64,000 nt of DNA, from positions 62,001 through 126,000 of the forward strand of contig JADJMO010000009.1 of NCBI GenBank assembly GCA_016709545.1, read 5' to 3'. The notes beneath the pieces are model-generated. The model was given only the letters and a program-made list of their open reading frames with translations. It had not been told where the DNA came from and did no database searches. Below are positions 34,366 to 44,779 of this stretch, piece by piece. Position 1 is the first letter of the stretch. Each line of letters begins with the position of its first letter. A program made the translations under genes and the position numbers. Origin of the DNA: Myxococcales bacterium. GTDB lineage: Bacteria; Myxococcota_A; Polyangia; Polyangiales; JADJMO01.

Positions 34366-35177
34366 GCAGACGGGTTCTCCGTGCTCGCCGCCGCCGGCTT
34401 TTTCTTGCCGAAGAGGTACACGAGCAAGATCGAGAAGAAGTACAGCAGACAGAGCGGCACGCTGACCAGCGTCTGGCTCACCACGTCGGGCGGGCTGAAG
34501 ATCGCGCCGACCGTGAAGGCAATCAGAATGAAGTAGCGACCGAAGCGCCAGAGCTGCTTGTGGTCGACGAGCCCGGCCATGCCGGCGAGCAGGAGCGCGA
34601 GCGGCAGCTCGAACGAGATGCCGAAGATGAGCACCGACTGGAGCACGAAGTCGAAGTAGCCCGACACCATCTGCATCGGCGCGATGCGCATGTTCGTGCC
34701 TGGGATCGGGGCGTGCTGGGTGAAGAAGAACCGGAACGCCATCGGCAGCGCGATGTAGTAAGCGAACGCCGCTCCGGCCACGAACAGCACCGTGGCGAAC
34801 GAGACGAAGCTGATCGTGACGCGGCGCTCGTTCTTGTAGAGCCCCGGCGCGACGAAGCCCCAGATCTGGAAGAAGATCGCCGGGCTCGCGAGGAACAGCG
34901 CCGCGTACATCGCGACGCGCATGTAGACCGCGAACGGCTCGGCGAGCGCGCCGTGGAGCTCGGGGAGGTCCTTGAGGTTGCTGAGCTTCCAGGCCTTGGC
35001 GAGCGGCTTGGTGATGAAGCCGAGGAGCACCTCGGCCTTCCACCAGCAGATGGCGAAGGCGATGACGTAGATCTTGAGCGCCCGCATGATGCGGGTGCGC
35101 AGCTCGGCCAGGTGGTCGAGGAACGACATCCGCTTCTCGTCGTCGAGCTCCTGTTCGGTCTTCGCGGAGGCGGACAT
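34362..35177 (-). CDS. tatC: Sec-independent protein translocase TatC
   Basis: A 271-residue polytopic membrane protein. MSFLDHLAELRTRI near residue 17 is the TatC N-terminal signature, ALAEPFAVYMRVAMYAALFLASP carries the conserved cytoplasmic-loop Glu-Pro-Phe and the second helix, and four further helices follow. It is the receptor for twin-arginine signal peptides at the inner membrane. The order tatB-tatC-GST is tightly packed (0-bp gap and 4-bp overlap). A likely client in this window is the DUF1552 protein at 55796, whose signal has RRMFLRG. Confidence 0.96.
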   Translation of the reverse strand: MSASAKTEQELDDEKRMSFLDHLAELRTRIMRALKIYVIAFAICWWKAEVLLGFITKPLAKAWKLSNLKDLPELHGALAEPFAVYMRVAMYAALFLASPAIFFQIWGFVAPGLYKNERRVTISFVSFATVLFVAGAAFAYYIALPMAFRFFFTQHAPIPGTNMRIAPMQMVSGYFDFVLQSVLIFGISFELPLALLLAGMAGLVDHKQLWRFGRYFILIAFTVGAIFSPPDVVSQTLVSVPLCLLYFFSILLVYLFGKKKPAAASTENPSA

Positions 35178-35831
35178 CTACTGCGCGGCCTCCGAGCCCG
35201 GCTTGTCGATGGGCTTGTCGATGGGCTTATCGATGGGCTTCTCGGCGGCGGGTTGCGCGTCGAGCGCGGCCGCAGCCGCCCCGTCCTCGAACGGCGAGCG
35301 GTCGGCCTCGGGCCCTTCGGCCTTCTCCTGTGCCTTCGGCTCTTCGGCCTCGGGCTCCTCGGCCTTCGCGTCGACGATCTCACCCTTGGGCTCGGCCTCC
35401 ACCGCGACCGCGCCCTCGGCGGGCCGGATCACCGGCATCGGGTCGACCGCCGGACCGCCGAGGCCCCAGGGCGAGTCGGCGTAGACCATGGCGTCTTCGG
35501 GCAGGAGCCCCGGCGCGTCGGCGCCCATCGTGGGGTACTCGCGCTCGCGGCGCGCGCGCGCCTCCACCAGATCCACACCCGGCAACCCGAGCTGCGCGGG
35601 CTGGTCGCCCTTGTAGGCGTCGATGCGCTCGATGTGGTCGGCGAGGCGCTCGAGGTCCTGGAAATCGCCGCGCAGCACCTCGTCGAGGCCCGTCTCGCGG
35701 CGGACGTCGGCGATCGCGCGCTTGGCCTGACCGAGGATGCGGCCGGCCATCCGGAGGACCCGCGGGAGATCCTTGGGGCCGACCACCACGATGGCCAGGA
35801 GAGCGATGACGAGGATTTCGCCGAAGGACAT
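35178..35831 (-). CDS. tatB: Twin-arginine translocase subunit TatB (TatA/B family) with long acidic tail
   Basis: A 217-residue protein read from the ATG at 35831. The start MSFGEILVIALLAIVVVGPKDLP has the Glu-containing helix and FGP-like hinge, then the amphipathic helix RVLRMAGRILGQAKRAIADVR, as in TatB. Residues 85-217 are an unusually long low-complexity tail rich in Glu, Ala, Pro and Lys, ending with three copies of PIDK made by a 12-base tandem repeat near 35203-35240. It abuts tatC exactly. The tail is probably unstructured and may be species-specific. Confidence 0.92.
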   Translation of the reverse strand: MSFGEILVIALLAIVVVGPKDLPRVLRMAGRILGQAKRAIADVRRETGLDEVLRGDFQDLERLADHIERIDAYKGDQPAQLGLPGVDLVEARARREREYPTMGADAPGLLPEDAMVYADSPWGLGGPAVDPMPVIRPAEGAVAVEAEPKGEIVDAKAEEPEAEEPKAQEKAEGPEADRSPFEDGAAAAALDAQPAAEKPIDKPIDKPIDKPGSEAAQ

Positions 35832-35833
35832 GG

Positions 35834-35860
35834 GACCGGGAGGGCTCGAAACCCTCGGTC
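35834..35860 (-). promoter_or_regulatory. Hairpin directly before tatB
   Basis: Read on the minus strand, GACCG, AGGG, a seven-base loop (TTTCGAG), CCCT and CGGTC form a nine-pair stem with a two-base bulge, ending three bases before the tatB ATG. No Shine-Dalgarno is visible for tatB, so the hairpin may affect its translation. It could also be a remnant terminator for the upstream response-regulator gene. Confidence 0.35.
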
Positions 35861-35975
35861 TAGCATGGGCCGCCGCCCGGAAGGGCACGTGCAGCCCGGA
35901 AGTGACGTCGCGAAGGGGCGCAGCGCCGTAGCGGCGGCCCACCCCGGCGACACGTAGGGCAAACCAGGAACAGAG

Positions 35976-36584
35976 CTAGAAGTCGCCGAACAGATCCTGG
36001 ATGCGGGCGTCGAGCGACACCGCGATCTTGTAGAGCGAGCTGATCGATGCCGACGACTCCGCGCGCTCGATCTGCGAGAGCAGCGACACGCTGAGGCCCG
36101 TGCGACGCGCCATCTGCTTGAGCGTGAGGTTCTTGTCCTTGCGGAAGTTGCGGATGGTGTCGCCGATCGCGCGGTGGAGCTGCTCCTCCGGCGTGCGGGC
36201 GAGGCCCTTCTTGCGCATCACGCGGTCGAGCACGTCGCGGAACTCGTCCACGTTGAACGGCTTCTTGATGTAGTCGACGGCGTCGAGCTTCATCGAGGCG
36301 ACCGCGGTCTCGAGGTTCGGGTACCCCGTGAAGATCACCACCGCGATGTCGCTGTCGACCTTGCGGATGCGCTTGAGCACCTCGATGCCGTCGAGGCGCG
36401 GCATCATGAGGTCGAGGACGATGAGGTGGTAGCCGCCGTGACGGACCTCCTCCTCGACCTGCAGGGGATCACTGAGCGTCTTGACCTGGTAGCCATCCCG
36501 CTCGAGGAGCGTCTGCATGTAGTCGAGGATGGCGCGTTCGTCGTCGACGATGAGGATGCGGATGGCAGGCAGCTGAGCCGGCAT
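35976..36584 (-). CDS. Response regulator with C-terminal HTH (XRE/HTH_3) output domain
   Basis: A 202-residue regulator. Residues 8-125 are a receiver: ILIVDDERAI with the acidic pair, VLDLMMPRLDG with the phosphoacceptor Asp, TGYPN with the conserved Thr and DYIKKPF with Lys. Residues 140-200 are a HTH_3 domain (GDTIRNFRKDKNLTLKQMA and RTGLSVSLLSQIERAES), an uncommon output domain for a receiver; XRE-type domains are usually found on phage-like repressors. No histidine kinase is encoded nearby, so it is an orphan. It is divergent from the bkd operon across 288 bp and is a candidate controller of it. Confidence 0.92.
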   Translation of the reverse strand: MPAQLPAIRILIVDDERAILDYMQTLLERDGYQVKTLSDPLQVEEEVRHGGYHLIVLDLMMPRLDGIEVLKRIRKVDSDIAVVIFTGYPNLETAVASMKLDAVDYIKKPFNVDEFRDVLDRVMRKKGLARTPEEQLHRAIGDTIRNFRKDKNLTLKQMARRTGLSVSLLSQIERAESSASISSLYKIAVSLDARIQDLFGDF

Positions 36585-36872
36585 GGAGGTTCAGTGTAGG
36601 TGGATCCGTCCGGAGTGTTCAAGCCAATTCTTCGGTGCGAACGGCCGGGGATTTGGTGGGGGTGTCCCCGATCGTCTCCCCTGCAGACCCTCGTCGACCC
36701 ACCGACCTGGCGACCCGGATCGGGACCGCACACGAGCGTTCGTCACGCGTGGCGTGGTGTCGTTCGCGCGCTGCGACGCGACCGTCGCGCACGACTTGGC
36801 GCGTCACCGAAAGGCTCTTGCGCCTCGCGCGGTTCCGACGAAGTGTCCGCGCCGCCAACGCTGGGAGCCTTC

Positions 36873-38081
36873 ATGAGCGCGACCAACCCGACGCAGGAAA
36901 CCAAGTCCACCAACGCCGGCTCCGCAGCCGAGCCCAAGTCCAACGGAGGCACGGCCGTGCAACCAACGCAGCGAGGGGCCCTGCCCGGGGTCATCCACGA
37001 ACCAATCCGCGTGATCCGTGACGACGGCTCGCTCGACCCCGCCTGGGACCCGAAGCTGTCCGACGCGCAGATGGTCGCGCTCTACGAGCAGATGGTGCGC
37101 ACGCGCATCATCGACGAGCGCCTCGTCACGCTGCAGCGCCAGGGGCGCATCGGCTTCCACATCGGCTCGCTCGGCGAGGAGGCCACCATCCTCGGCTCCG
37201 CCGCCGCCTGCCGCCCGCAGGACTGGATCTGGCCCTGCTACCGCGAGTTCGGCGCGCTGCTCATGCGCGGCATGCCGCTGCAGGCCTACGTCGACAACAT
37301 GTTCGGCAACGCCAACGACCCGGTGAAGGGTCGCCAGATGCCCGACCACTACAGCGGCAAGCCGTACAAGTTCGGCTCGGTCAGCTCGCCCATCGGCACC
37401 CAGATCACCCAGGCCGTCGGCTTCGGGTGGGCGGCCAAGATGCGCAAGGACGACCTCGTCACCCTCGTCTACTTCGGCGAGGGCGCCACGAGCTCCAACG
37501 AGTTCCACAACGGCGCCAACTTCGCGGGCGTGTTCAAGACGCCGACCGTGTTCCTCTGCCGCAACAACGGCTGGGCGATCAGCGTGCCCGCGCACAAGCA
37601 GTCCGGGTCGCAGACCTTCGCCGACAAGGCGGTGGCCTACGGCATCCACGGCGTGCGGTGCGACGGCAACGATCTGCTCGCGGTCTACGCCGCCACCCGC
37701 CAGGCCGTCGAGCGCGCCGCGCGCGGCGAGGGCGCGACGCTCGTCGAGAGCCTCACCTACCGCCTCTCGGGCCACTCCACCTCCGACGACCCGAAGGCCT
37801 ACCGCAAGGACACCGAGGTCGACGCCTGGAAGAGCAAGGACCCGAACGTCCGCTTCCGCGCGTTCCTCGACAAGCGTGGCCTCTACGACGACAAGCGCCA
37901 GACCACCCTCGAGGAGCAGACCGCGGCCGAGCTCGCCGACTGCGTGAAGGCGGCCGAGGCGGCCCCCCTGCCCTCGCTCGAGTCGATGTTCGACGACGTC
38001 TACGCCGAGCTGCCGTGGCACCTGCGCGAGCAGCGCGCCGAGCTGCTCGCCGGCCCGCGCGCCAAGGGCCACGGTCACTGA
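36873..38081 (+). CDS. bkdA1: Branched-chain 2-oxoacid dehydrogenase E1 component, alpha subunit
   Basis: A 402-residue thiamine-diphosphate enzyme subunit from the ATG at 36873 with a GGGAG site. The first 50 residues are a Ser/Asn/Ala-rich extension. The core has GFHIGSLGEEAT, a GKGRQMPDHY segment, YFGEGATSSNEFH (ThDP and metal) and the phosphorylation-loop-like YRLSGHSTSDDPKAYR, which is typical of branched-chain rather than pyruvate E1. It decarboxylates 2-oxoacids from Val, Leu and Ile. In myxobacteria this supplies iso-branched acyl-CoA for iso-fatty acids. First gene of an E1a-E1b-E2 operon. Confidence 0.9.
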   Translation: MSATNPTQETKSTNAGSAAEPKSNGGTAVQPTQRGALPGVIHEPIRVIRDDGSLDPAWDPKLSDAQMVALYEQMVRTRIIDERLVTLQRQGRIGFHIGSLGEEATILGSAAACRPQDWIWPCYREFGALLMRGMPLQAYVDNMFGNANDPVKGRQMPDHYSGKPYKFGSVSSPIGTQITQAVGFGWAAKMRKDDLVTLVYFGEGATSSNEFHNGANFAGVFKTPTVFLCRNNGWAISVPAHKQSGSQTFADKAVAYGIHGVRCDGNDLLAVYAATRQAVERAARGEGATLVESLTYRLSGHSTSDDPKAYRKDTEVDAWKSKDPNVRFRAFLDKRGLYDDKRQTTLEEQTAAELADCVKAAEAAPLPSLESMFDDVYAELPWHLREQRAELLAGPRAKGHGH

Positions 38082-38112
38082 ACCCACTGAGTCTTCTAAG
38101 GTCGGAGCGAAC

Positions 38113-39087
38113 ATGCCCCAGATGAACATGGTGCAGGCGATCAACGACGCCCTGCGCCTCGAGATGAAACGCGACGATCGCGTGGTCGTGCTCGGCGAGG
38201 ACGTCGGCAAGGTCGGCGGCGTGTTCCGCGTGACCGCGGGCCTCTACGACGAGTTCGGCGAGGACCGCGTGATCGACACCCCGCTCAGCGAGGGCGGGAT
38301 CATCGGCACCGCGATCGGCATGGCGCTCTACGGCCTGCTCCCGATCCCCGAAATCCAGTTCGGCGACTTCATCTTCCCCGCCTACGACCAGATCGTCAGC
38401 GAGCTCGCCAAGTTCCGCTACCGCTCCGGCGGCGAGTACCCGAGCAAGCTGGTCATCCGCACGCCGGTCGGCGGCGGCATCCGCGGCGGGCACTACCACT
38501 CGCAGTCGCCCGAGTCGCAGTTCATCCACGTGGCGGGCCTCAAGGTCGTCTGCCCGACCAACCCCTACGACGCCAAGGGCCTGCTGCTCGCCAGCATCCG
38601 CGACCCGGATCCGGTGCTGTTCTTCGAGCCCAAGCGCATCTACCGCGCCGCCAAGGGCGAGGTGCCCGAGGGCGACTACACCGTGCCGCTCAGCAAGGCC
38701 GCCGTCGTGCGGCCCGGCAAGCACCTCACCGTCGTCACCTGGGGCGCCATGCTCTACGAGGCGCTCGACGCCGCGAACCAGGCCGCCCAGAAGGGCATCG
38801 AGGCCGAGGTCATCGACCTGCGCACGCTCTGGCCGCTCGACATCGACACCATCGTCGAGTCGGTGAAGAAGACGGGCCGCGTGGTCGTGGTGCACGAGGC
38901 GCCCAAGACCTGCGGGCTCGGCTCCGAGGTCGTCGCGCTCATCAACGAGAAGTGCTTCCTGCACCTCGAGGCGCCCCCGGCGCGCGTGTGCGGCTTCGAC
39001 ACGCCGTTCCCCTACACGCTCGAGATGGAGTACCTCCCGCTCGCGCACCGCATCCTGCCGCAGCTGGTCACCACCGCGCAGTTCTGA
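38113..39087 (+). CDS. bkdA2: Branched-chain 2-oxoacid dehydrogenase E1 component, beta subunit
   Basis: A 324-residue transketolase-type subunit. Motifs: MNMVQAINDALRLEM at the start, VVVLGEDVGKVGGVFR, DTPLSEGGIIGTAIGMALYG and GGGIRGGHYHSQSPES (active-site His region), and a C-terminal domain with IDLRTLWPLDIDTI and RVCGFDTPFPYTLE. The last motif matches branched-chain E1 beta. It forms the alpha2-beta2 heterotetramer with the upstream product. Spacing is 31 bp upstream and 21 bp to E2. Confidence 0.93.
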   Translation: MPQMNMVQAINDALRLEMKRDDRVVVLGEDVGKVGGVFRVTAGLYDEFGEDRVIDTPLSEGGIIGTAIGMALYGLLPIPEIQFGDFIFPAYDQIVSELAKFRYRSGGEYPSKLVIRTPVGGGIRGGHYHSQSPESQFIHVAGLKVVCPTNPYDAKGLLLASIRDPDPVLFFEPKRIYRAAKGEVPEGDYTVPLSKAAVVRPGKHLTVVTWGAMLYEALDAANQAAQKGIEAEVIDLRTLWPLDIDTIVESVKKTGRVVVVHEAPKTCGLGSEVVALINEKCFLHLEAPPARVCGFDTPFPYTLEMEYLPLAHRILPQLVTTAQF

Positions 39088-39108
39088 AACGGACGAGGAA
39101 CGACAACC

Positions 39109-40476
39109 ATGTCGCGCTGGGAATTCAAGCTTCCGGACATCGGCGAGGGCGTCACCGAGGGTGAGGTCGTCGCCTGGCTCGTACAGGTCGGCGACGTGGT
39201 CCGCGAGGACCAGCCGATGGTCGAGGTCATGACCGACAAGGCCACCGTCACCATCACCTCGCCCAAGGCCGGCTCGATCGTCGAGCTGTTCGGCACGGTC
39301 GGGCAGGTGGTCAAGGTGCACTCGCCGCTCGTCGCCTACGAGCTCGGCGGCGCCGCGCCGGCCGAGGCCGCGAAGGCGGAGGCCCCTGCGAAGGGGGGCG
39401 ATGCGAAGGGCCCCGCCGCGACCGCGGTGGGCGACATCAAGGAAGACCTCCCGGGCATGTCGATCGGCGGCACCACGATGGGTGCGCCGTCCGTCGCCGC
39501 CGCGCCGGTCGCGGCCTCGTCGGGCTATTTCGCCGACAAGCCGCTCGCCACGCCGGCCACGCGCAAGCTCGCCCGCGACCTCGGCGTCGACCTCAAGCGC
39601 GTGCCGCCCACCGGCTCGAGCGGTCGCGTCACCAAGGACGACGTGCAGCGCTTCTCGCAGACCGGCGCGTCGAACGGCGCCGCGGCCGCCGCTCCGGCCG
39701 CCGCTGCCCCCTCGCGCGAGGCCCCGCGCGGACGCGACCCGGTGAAGATCGCCCCCGCCGCGCCCGAGCTCGCCGCGCTCGAGGAGCGCATCCCGTTCGT
39801 GGGCGTGCGCCGCAAGATCGCCGAGCGCATGTCCAACTCGAAGAACACGGCGGCGCACTTCACCTTCGTCGAGGAGGTCGACTGCAGCGCGCTCAAGCCG
39901 CTGCGCGAGCGCCTCAAGGGCAAGGCCGAGAAGAGCGGCGTCAAGCTCACCTACCTGGCGTTCATCGCCAAGGCCGTGGTGGCCGCGCTCGCCAAGTTCC
40001 CCACCCTCAACAGCGCGCTCGACGAGTCGACCAACGAGCTCGTCGTCCGCAAGTACGTCAACCTGGGCATCGCCGCCTCGACCGACGCGGGCCTCATGGT
40101 GCCGGTGCTCAAGGGCGCCGAGCGCCTCTCGATCGTCGAGCTCGCGCGCGAGATCGAGCGCCTCGGCCTGGCCGCCAAGGAGAACAAGATCAAGCCCCAG
40201 GAGCTCACCGGCTCCACGTTCACCATCACCTCGCTCGGCGCGCAGGGCGGCCTCTTCGCGACCCCGATCATCAACTTCCCGGAAGTCGCCATCCTCGGCG
40301 TCCACCAGATGAAGGAGAAGCCGGTGGTCCGCGACGGGCAGATCGTGATCGGCCAGGTCATGCTGCTCTCGCTGTCGTTCGATCACCGCATCATCGACGG
40401 GCACGTCGGCGCGGCGTTCGCCTACGAGATCATCCGGCTGCTCGAGGATCCGGATCTGCTCCTGCTCGAGGGCTGA
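39109..40476 (+). CDS. bkdB: Dihydrolipoamide acyltransferase (E2) of the branched-chain 2-oxoacid dehydrogenase
   Basis: A 455-residue enzyme of three parts. Residues 1-78 are one lipoyl domain with Lys44 in MTDKATV. A Pro/Ala linker leads to the E1/E3-binding domain at about residues 145-181 (TPATRKLARDLGVDLKRVPP). The catalytic domain from about residue 225 ends with SFDHRIIDG, giving catalytic His426 and Asp430. It moves the acyl group from lipoyl-lysine to CoA. No E3 (dihydrolipoamide dehydrogenase) gene follows, so that subunit must be made elsewhere and may be shared. Confidence 0.93.
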   Translation: MSRWEFKLPDIGEGVTEGEVVAWLVQVGDVVREDQPMVEVMTDKATVTITSPKAGSIVELFGTVGQVVKVHSPLVAYELGGAAPAEAAKAEAPAKGGDAKGPAATAVGDIKEDLPGMSIGGTTMGAPSVAAAPVAASSGYFADKPLATPATRKLARDLGVDLKRVPPTGSSGRVTKDDVQRFSQTGASNGAAAAAPAAAAPSREAPRGRDPVKIAPAAPELAALEERIPFVGVRRKIAERMSNSKNTAAHFTFVEEVDCSALKPLRERLKGKAEKSGVKLTYLAFIAKAVVAALAKFPTLNSALDESTNELVVRKYVNLGIAASTDAGLMVPVLKGAERLSIVELAREIERLGLAAKENKIKPQELTGSTFTITSLGAQGGLFATPIINFPEVAILGVHQMKEKPVVRDGQIVIGQVMLLSLSFDHRIIDGHVGAAFAYEIIRLLEDPDLLLLEG

Positions 40477-40508
40477 GCGCCAGGGTAGGTTCAGGTAGGT
40501 CCCGACGC

Positions 40509-40526
40509 TTTCGGGGCAGCCCGAAA
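40509..40526. terminator. Hairpin after the bkd operon
   Basis: TTTCGGG-GCAG-CCCGAAA is a perfect seven-pair stem with a four-base loop, 32 bp after the E2 stop codon. It has no U-tract on either strand, so it would be a weak intrinsic terminator or an mRNA-stabilising hairpin. It separates the bkd operon from the kinase gene. Confidence 0.45.
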
Positions 40527-40585
40527 CGGCCATGTTCGCACCCCGCTGCCGGTGGGGCGCGATAAGCTGGTTGTGCGAAGCACGG

Positions 40586-43099
<2,514 letters not shown>

Positions 43100-43126
43100 G
43101 GGTTCAAGAATGGCCCGAGCCCGGCT

Positions 43127-44779
43127 ATGACGCCGGGGATGACCGAAGGCCCCGACCCGGACGACCAGGCCCCCGAGCCTGGAGCGCCGCCCGTGGTCGC
43201 GGAGTCTCTCCGCGAGGAACCGGTCGACCCAGAGGCCCCCGAGGAGCTCCTCGGCCTCGCGCCCCCCACTCCACGCGCGCGCGCCACGCGGTGGTTCCTG
43301 ATCGGCGCCGTCGCCCTCGGCCTGCTGCAGATCCCGCTCGCGCTCACCGGGCGGCGGGTGCCGTCCGCGCGTGCGGCGGCGAGCGCTCCGGGGTCTGCAC
43401 CGCGCATCGTCGCGCCGGTGCCGTCGGTCTCCGCGTCGGCGTCGGTGGCGGCGAGCCCCAGCGTGATGGCGTCGATCGCGCTCGTCGATCCCGACGCCGG
43501 GCCGCCTCCGTTCCGGCTCTCGTCGCTCGACGGCGATCCCACCCTCGAGGCCATCACCGCCAAGGTCGGCAAGCGCACCTGCGGCCAGGCGCTGGAGGCC
43601 ATCGGCGTCTCCAAGCCCGACGTCGCGCGCCTCGCCGCGGCCATCGCCAAGGTGCGCAAGCTCGACGTCTGCCACCCGCAGGATCGCCTGGTGGTGCTGT
43701 GGAACAAGACCGACCACGTGCTGCGCGGGTTCGAGCTCGAGTGGACCCCGGGTGACATCGTGCGGGCGTACGACCCGAGCTTGCCCGTGCCGAGCGCGCC
43801 GAGCGCGGGGGATGCGGGCGTCGACGGAGGCAGCGTCGCCCTGCCAGGATCGCTCAAGGTCGAGCACGTGCTGCTCCCCGTGAGCCACCGTCGGCACGCG
43901 GTGGCGCTGGTGGTCGGCGCCGATCTCACGGCTTCGATCAAGGAGGCGGGGCTCGACGCCTCGCTCGTCGAGGAGCTCGACGACGCCTTCGCCTCGCGCG
44001 GCGACCTGCTCCCGCCCGCCAAGGGCTCCATCCTGCGGGTGGTGGCCGACGCCACCTACGTCGCCGGCCGCTTCGACCGCTACGACGAGCTCGTCGCGTT
44101 CGACTACGGCCCCCGCCCCGGCCTGCCCTCGGTGCGCCTCTACCACACGCGCGACCCGAAGCTCGCGGGCAAGTCGCACGGGTGGTTCGACGGTAAGGGG
44201 CACCAGCCGGTGCGCGGCAAGTGGCGCATGCCGCTCGCCTTCCCGCGCGTCACCTCGCGCTTCAACCCGAAGCGCATGCACCCGATCCTCAAGGTCGTCA
44301 CGCCGCACAACGGGTGCGACTTCGGCGCCCCTGCGGGCACGCCGGTCTACAGCATCGGCCCGGGCATGGTGATCACCCGCGGCGACGCAGGGCCGAGCGG
44401 CAACCTCGTGACCATCCTGCACGAGGGCGGCTACGAGTCGGGCTACGCGCACCTGTCGCGGTTCGCCCCCGGGATCGTGCCGGGCACCCACGTCGAGGCC
44501 CGCACGCTCATCGGGTACGTCGGCTCCACGGGCCGCTCCACCGGCGCCCATCTGCACCTCTCGGTGAAGAAGAACGGCATGTTCGTCGACCCGCTGGTGC
44601 TGAAGATGGACGCGACGCGCGTGGTGCCGCCCGCCGAGCGCGACGCCTTCGCCAAGCGCAAGGCGGAGGCCGATTTCGCGCTGGATGCGATCGGGTGGCC
44701 GAAGATCGACGCGAGCGCCGCGCCGGCCCCGAGCCCTTCGGCCTCTGCCTCCCCCGAGGGCGAGGAGCTCGATCACTGA
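43127..44779 (+). CDS. M23-family peptidase, membrane-anchored
   Basis: A 550-residue protein. The first 50 residues are acidic and cytoplasmic, residues about 52-70 are a membrane anchor (TRWFLIGAVALGLLQIPLAL), then a linker with Ala/Ser/Val repeats. A middle region has an OapA/LysM-adjacent feel (QDRLVVLWNKTDHVLRGF). The catalytic domain near residues 380-490 has HNGCDFGAPAG (zinc His and Asp) and HLHLSVKKNG (the HxH motif), as in LytM/lysostaphin endopeptidases that cut peptidoglycan cross-links. The C-terminus is an Ala/Pro/Ser tail. An ATG at 43139 is an alternative start. Its stop abuts the convergent lipoprotein gene. Confidence 0.9.
   Translation: MTPGMTEGPDPDDQAPEPGAPPVVAESLREEPVDPEAPEELLGLAPPTPRARATRWFLIGAVALGLLQIPLALTGRRVPSARAAASAPGSAPRIVAPVPSVSASASVAASPSVMASIALVDPDAGPPPFRLSSLDGDPTLEAITAKVGKRTCGQALEAIGVSKPDVARLAAAIAKVRKLDVCHPQDRLVVLWNKTDHVLRGFELEWTPGDIVRAYDPSLPVPSAPSAGDAGVDGGSVALPGSLKVEHVLLPVSHRRHAVALVVGADLTASIKEAGLDASLVEELDDAFASRGDLLPPAKGSILRVVADATYVAGRFDRYDELVAFDYGPRPGLPSVRLYHTRDPKLAGKSHGWFDGKGHQPVRGKWRMPLAFPRVTSRFNPKRMHPILKVVTPHNGCDFGAPAGTPVYSIGPGMVITRGDAGPSGNLVTILHEGGYESGYAHLSRFAPGIVPGTHVEARTLIGYVGSTGRSTGAHLHLSVKKNGMFVDPLVLKMDATRVVPPAERDAFAKRKAEADFALDAIGWPKIDASAAPAPSPSASASPEGEELDH

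Noticed and set aside
36585..36872. Sigma-54 promoter before the bkd operon
   Set aside because: TGGCGCG is present, but the TTGC element is at the wrong distance, so the -24/-12 pattern fails.
39951..40361. Minus-strand frame opposite E2
   Set aside because: It lies wholly within the catalytic domain of the acyltransferase, which has intact motifs.
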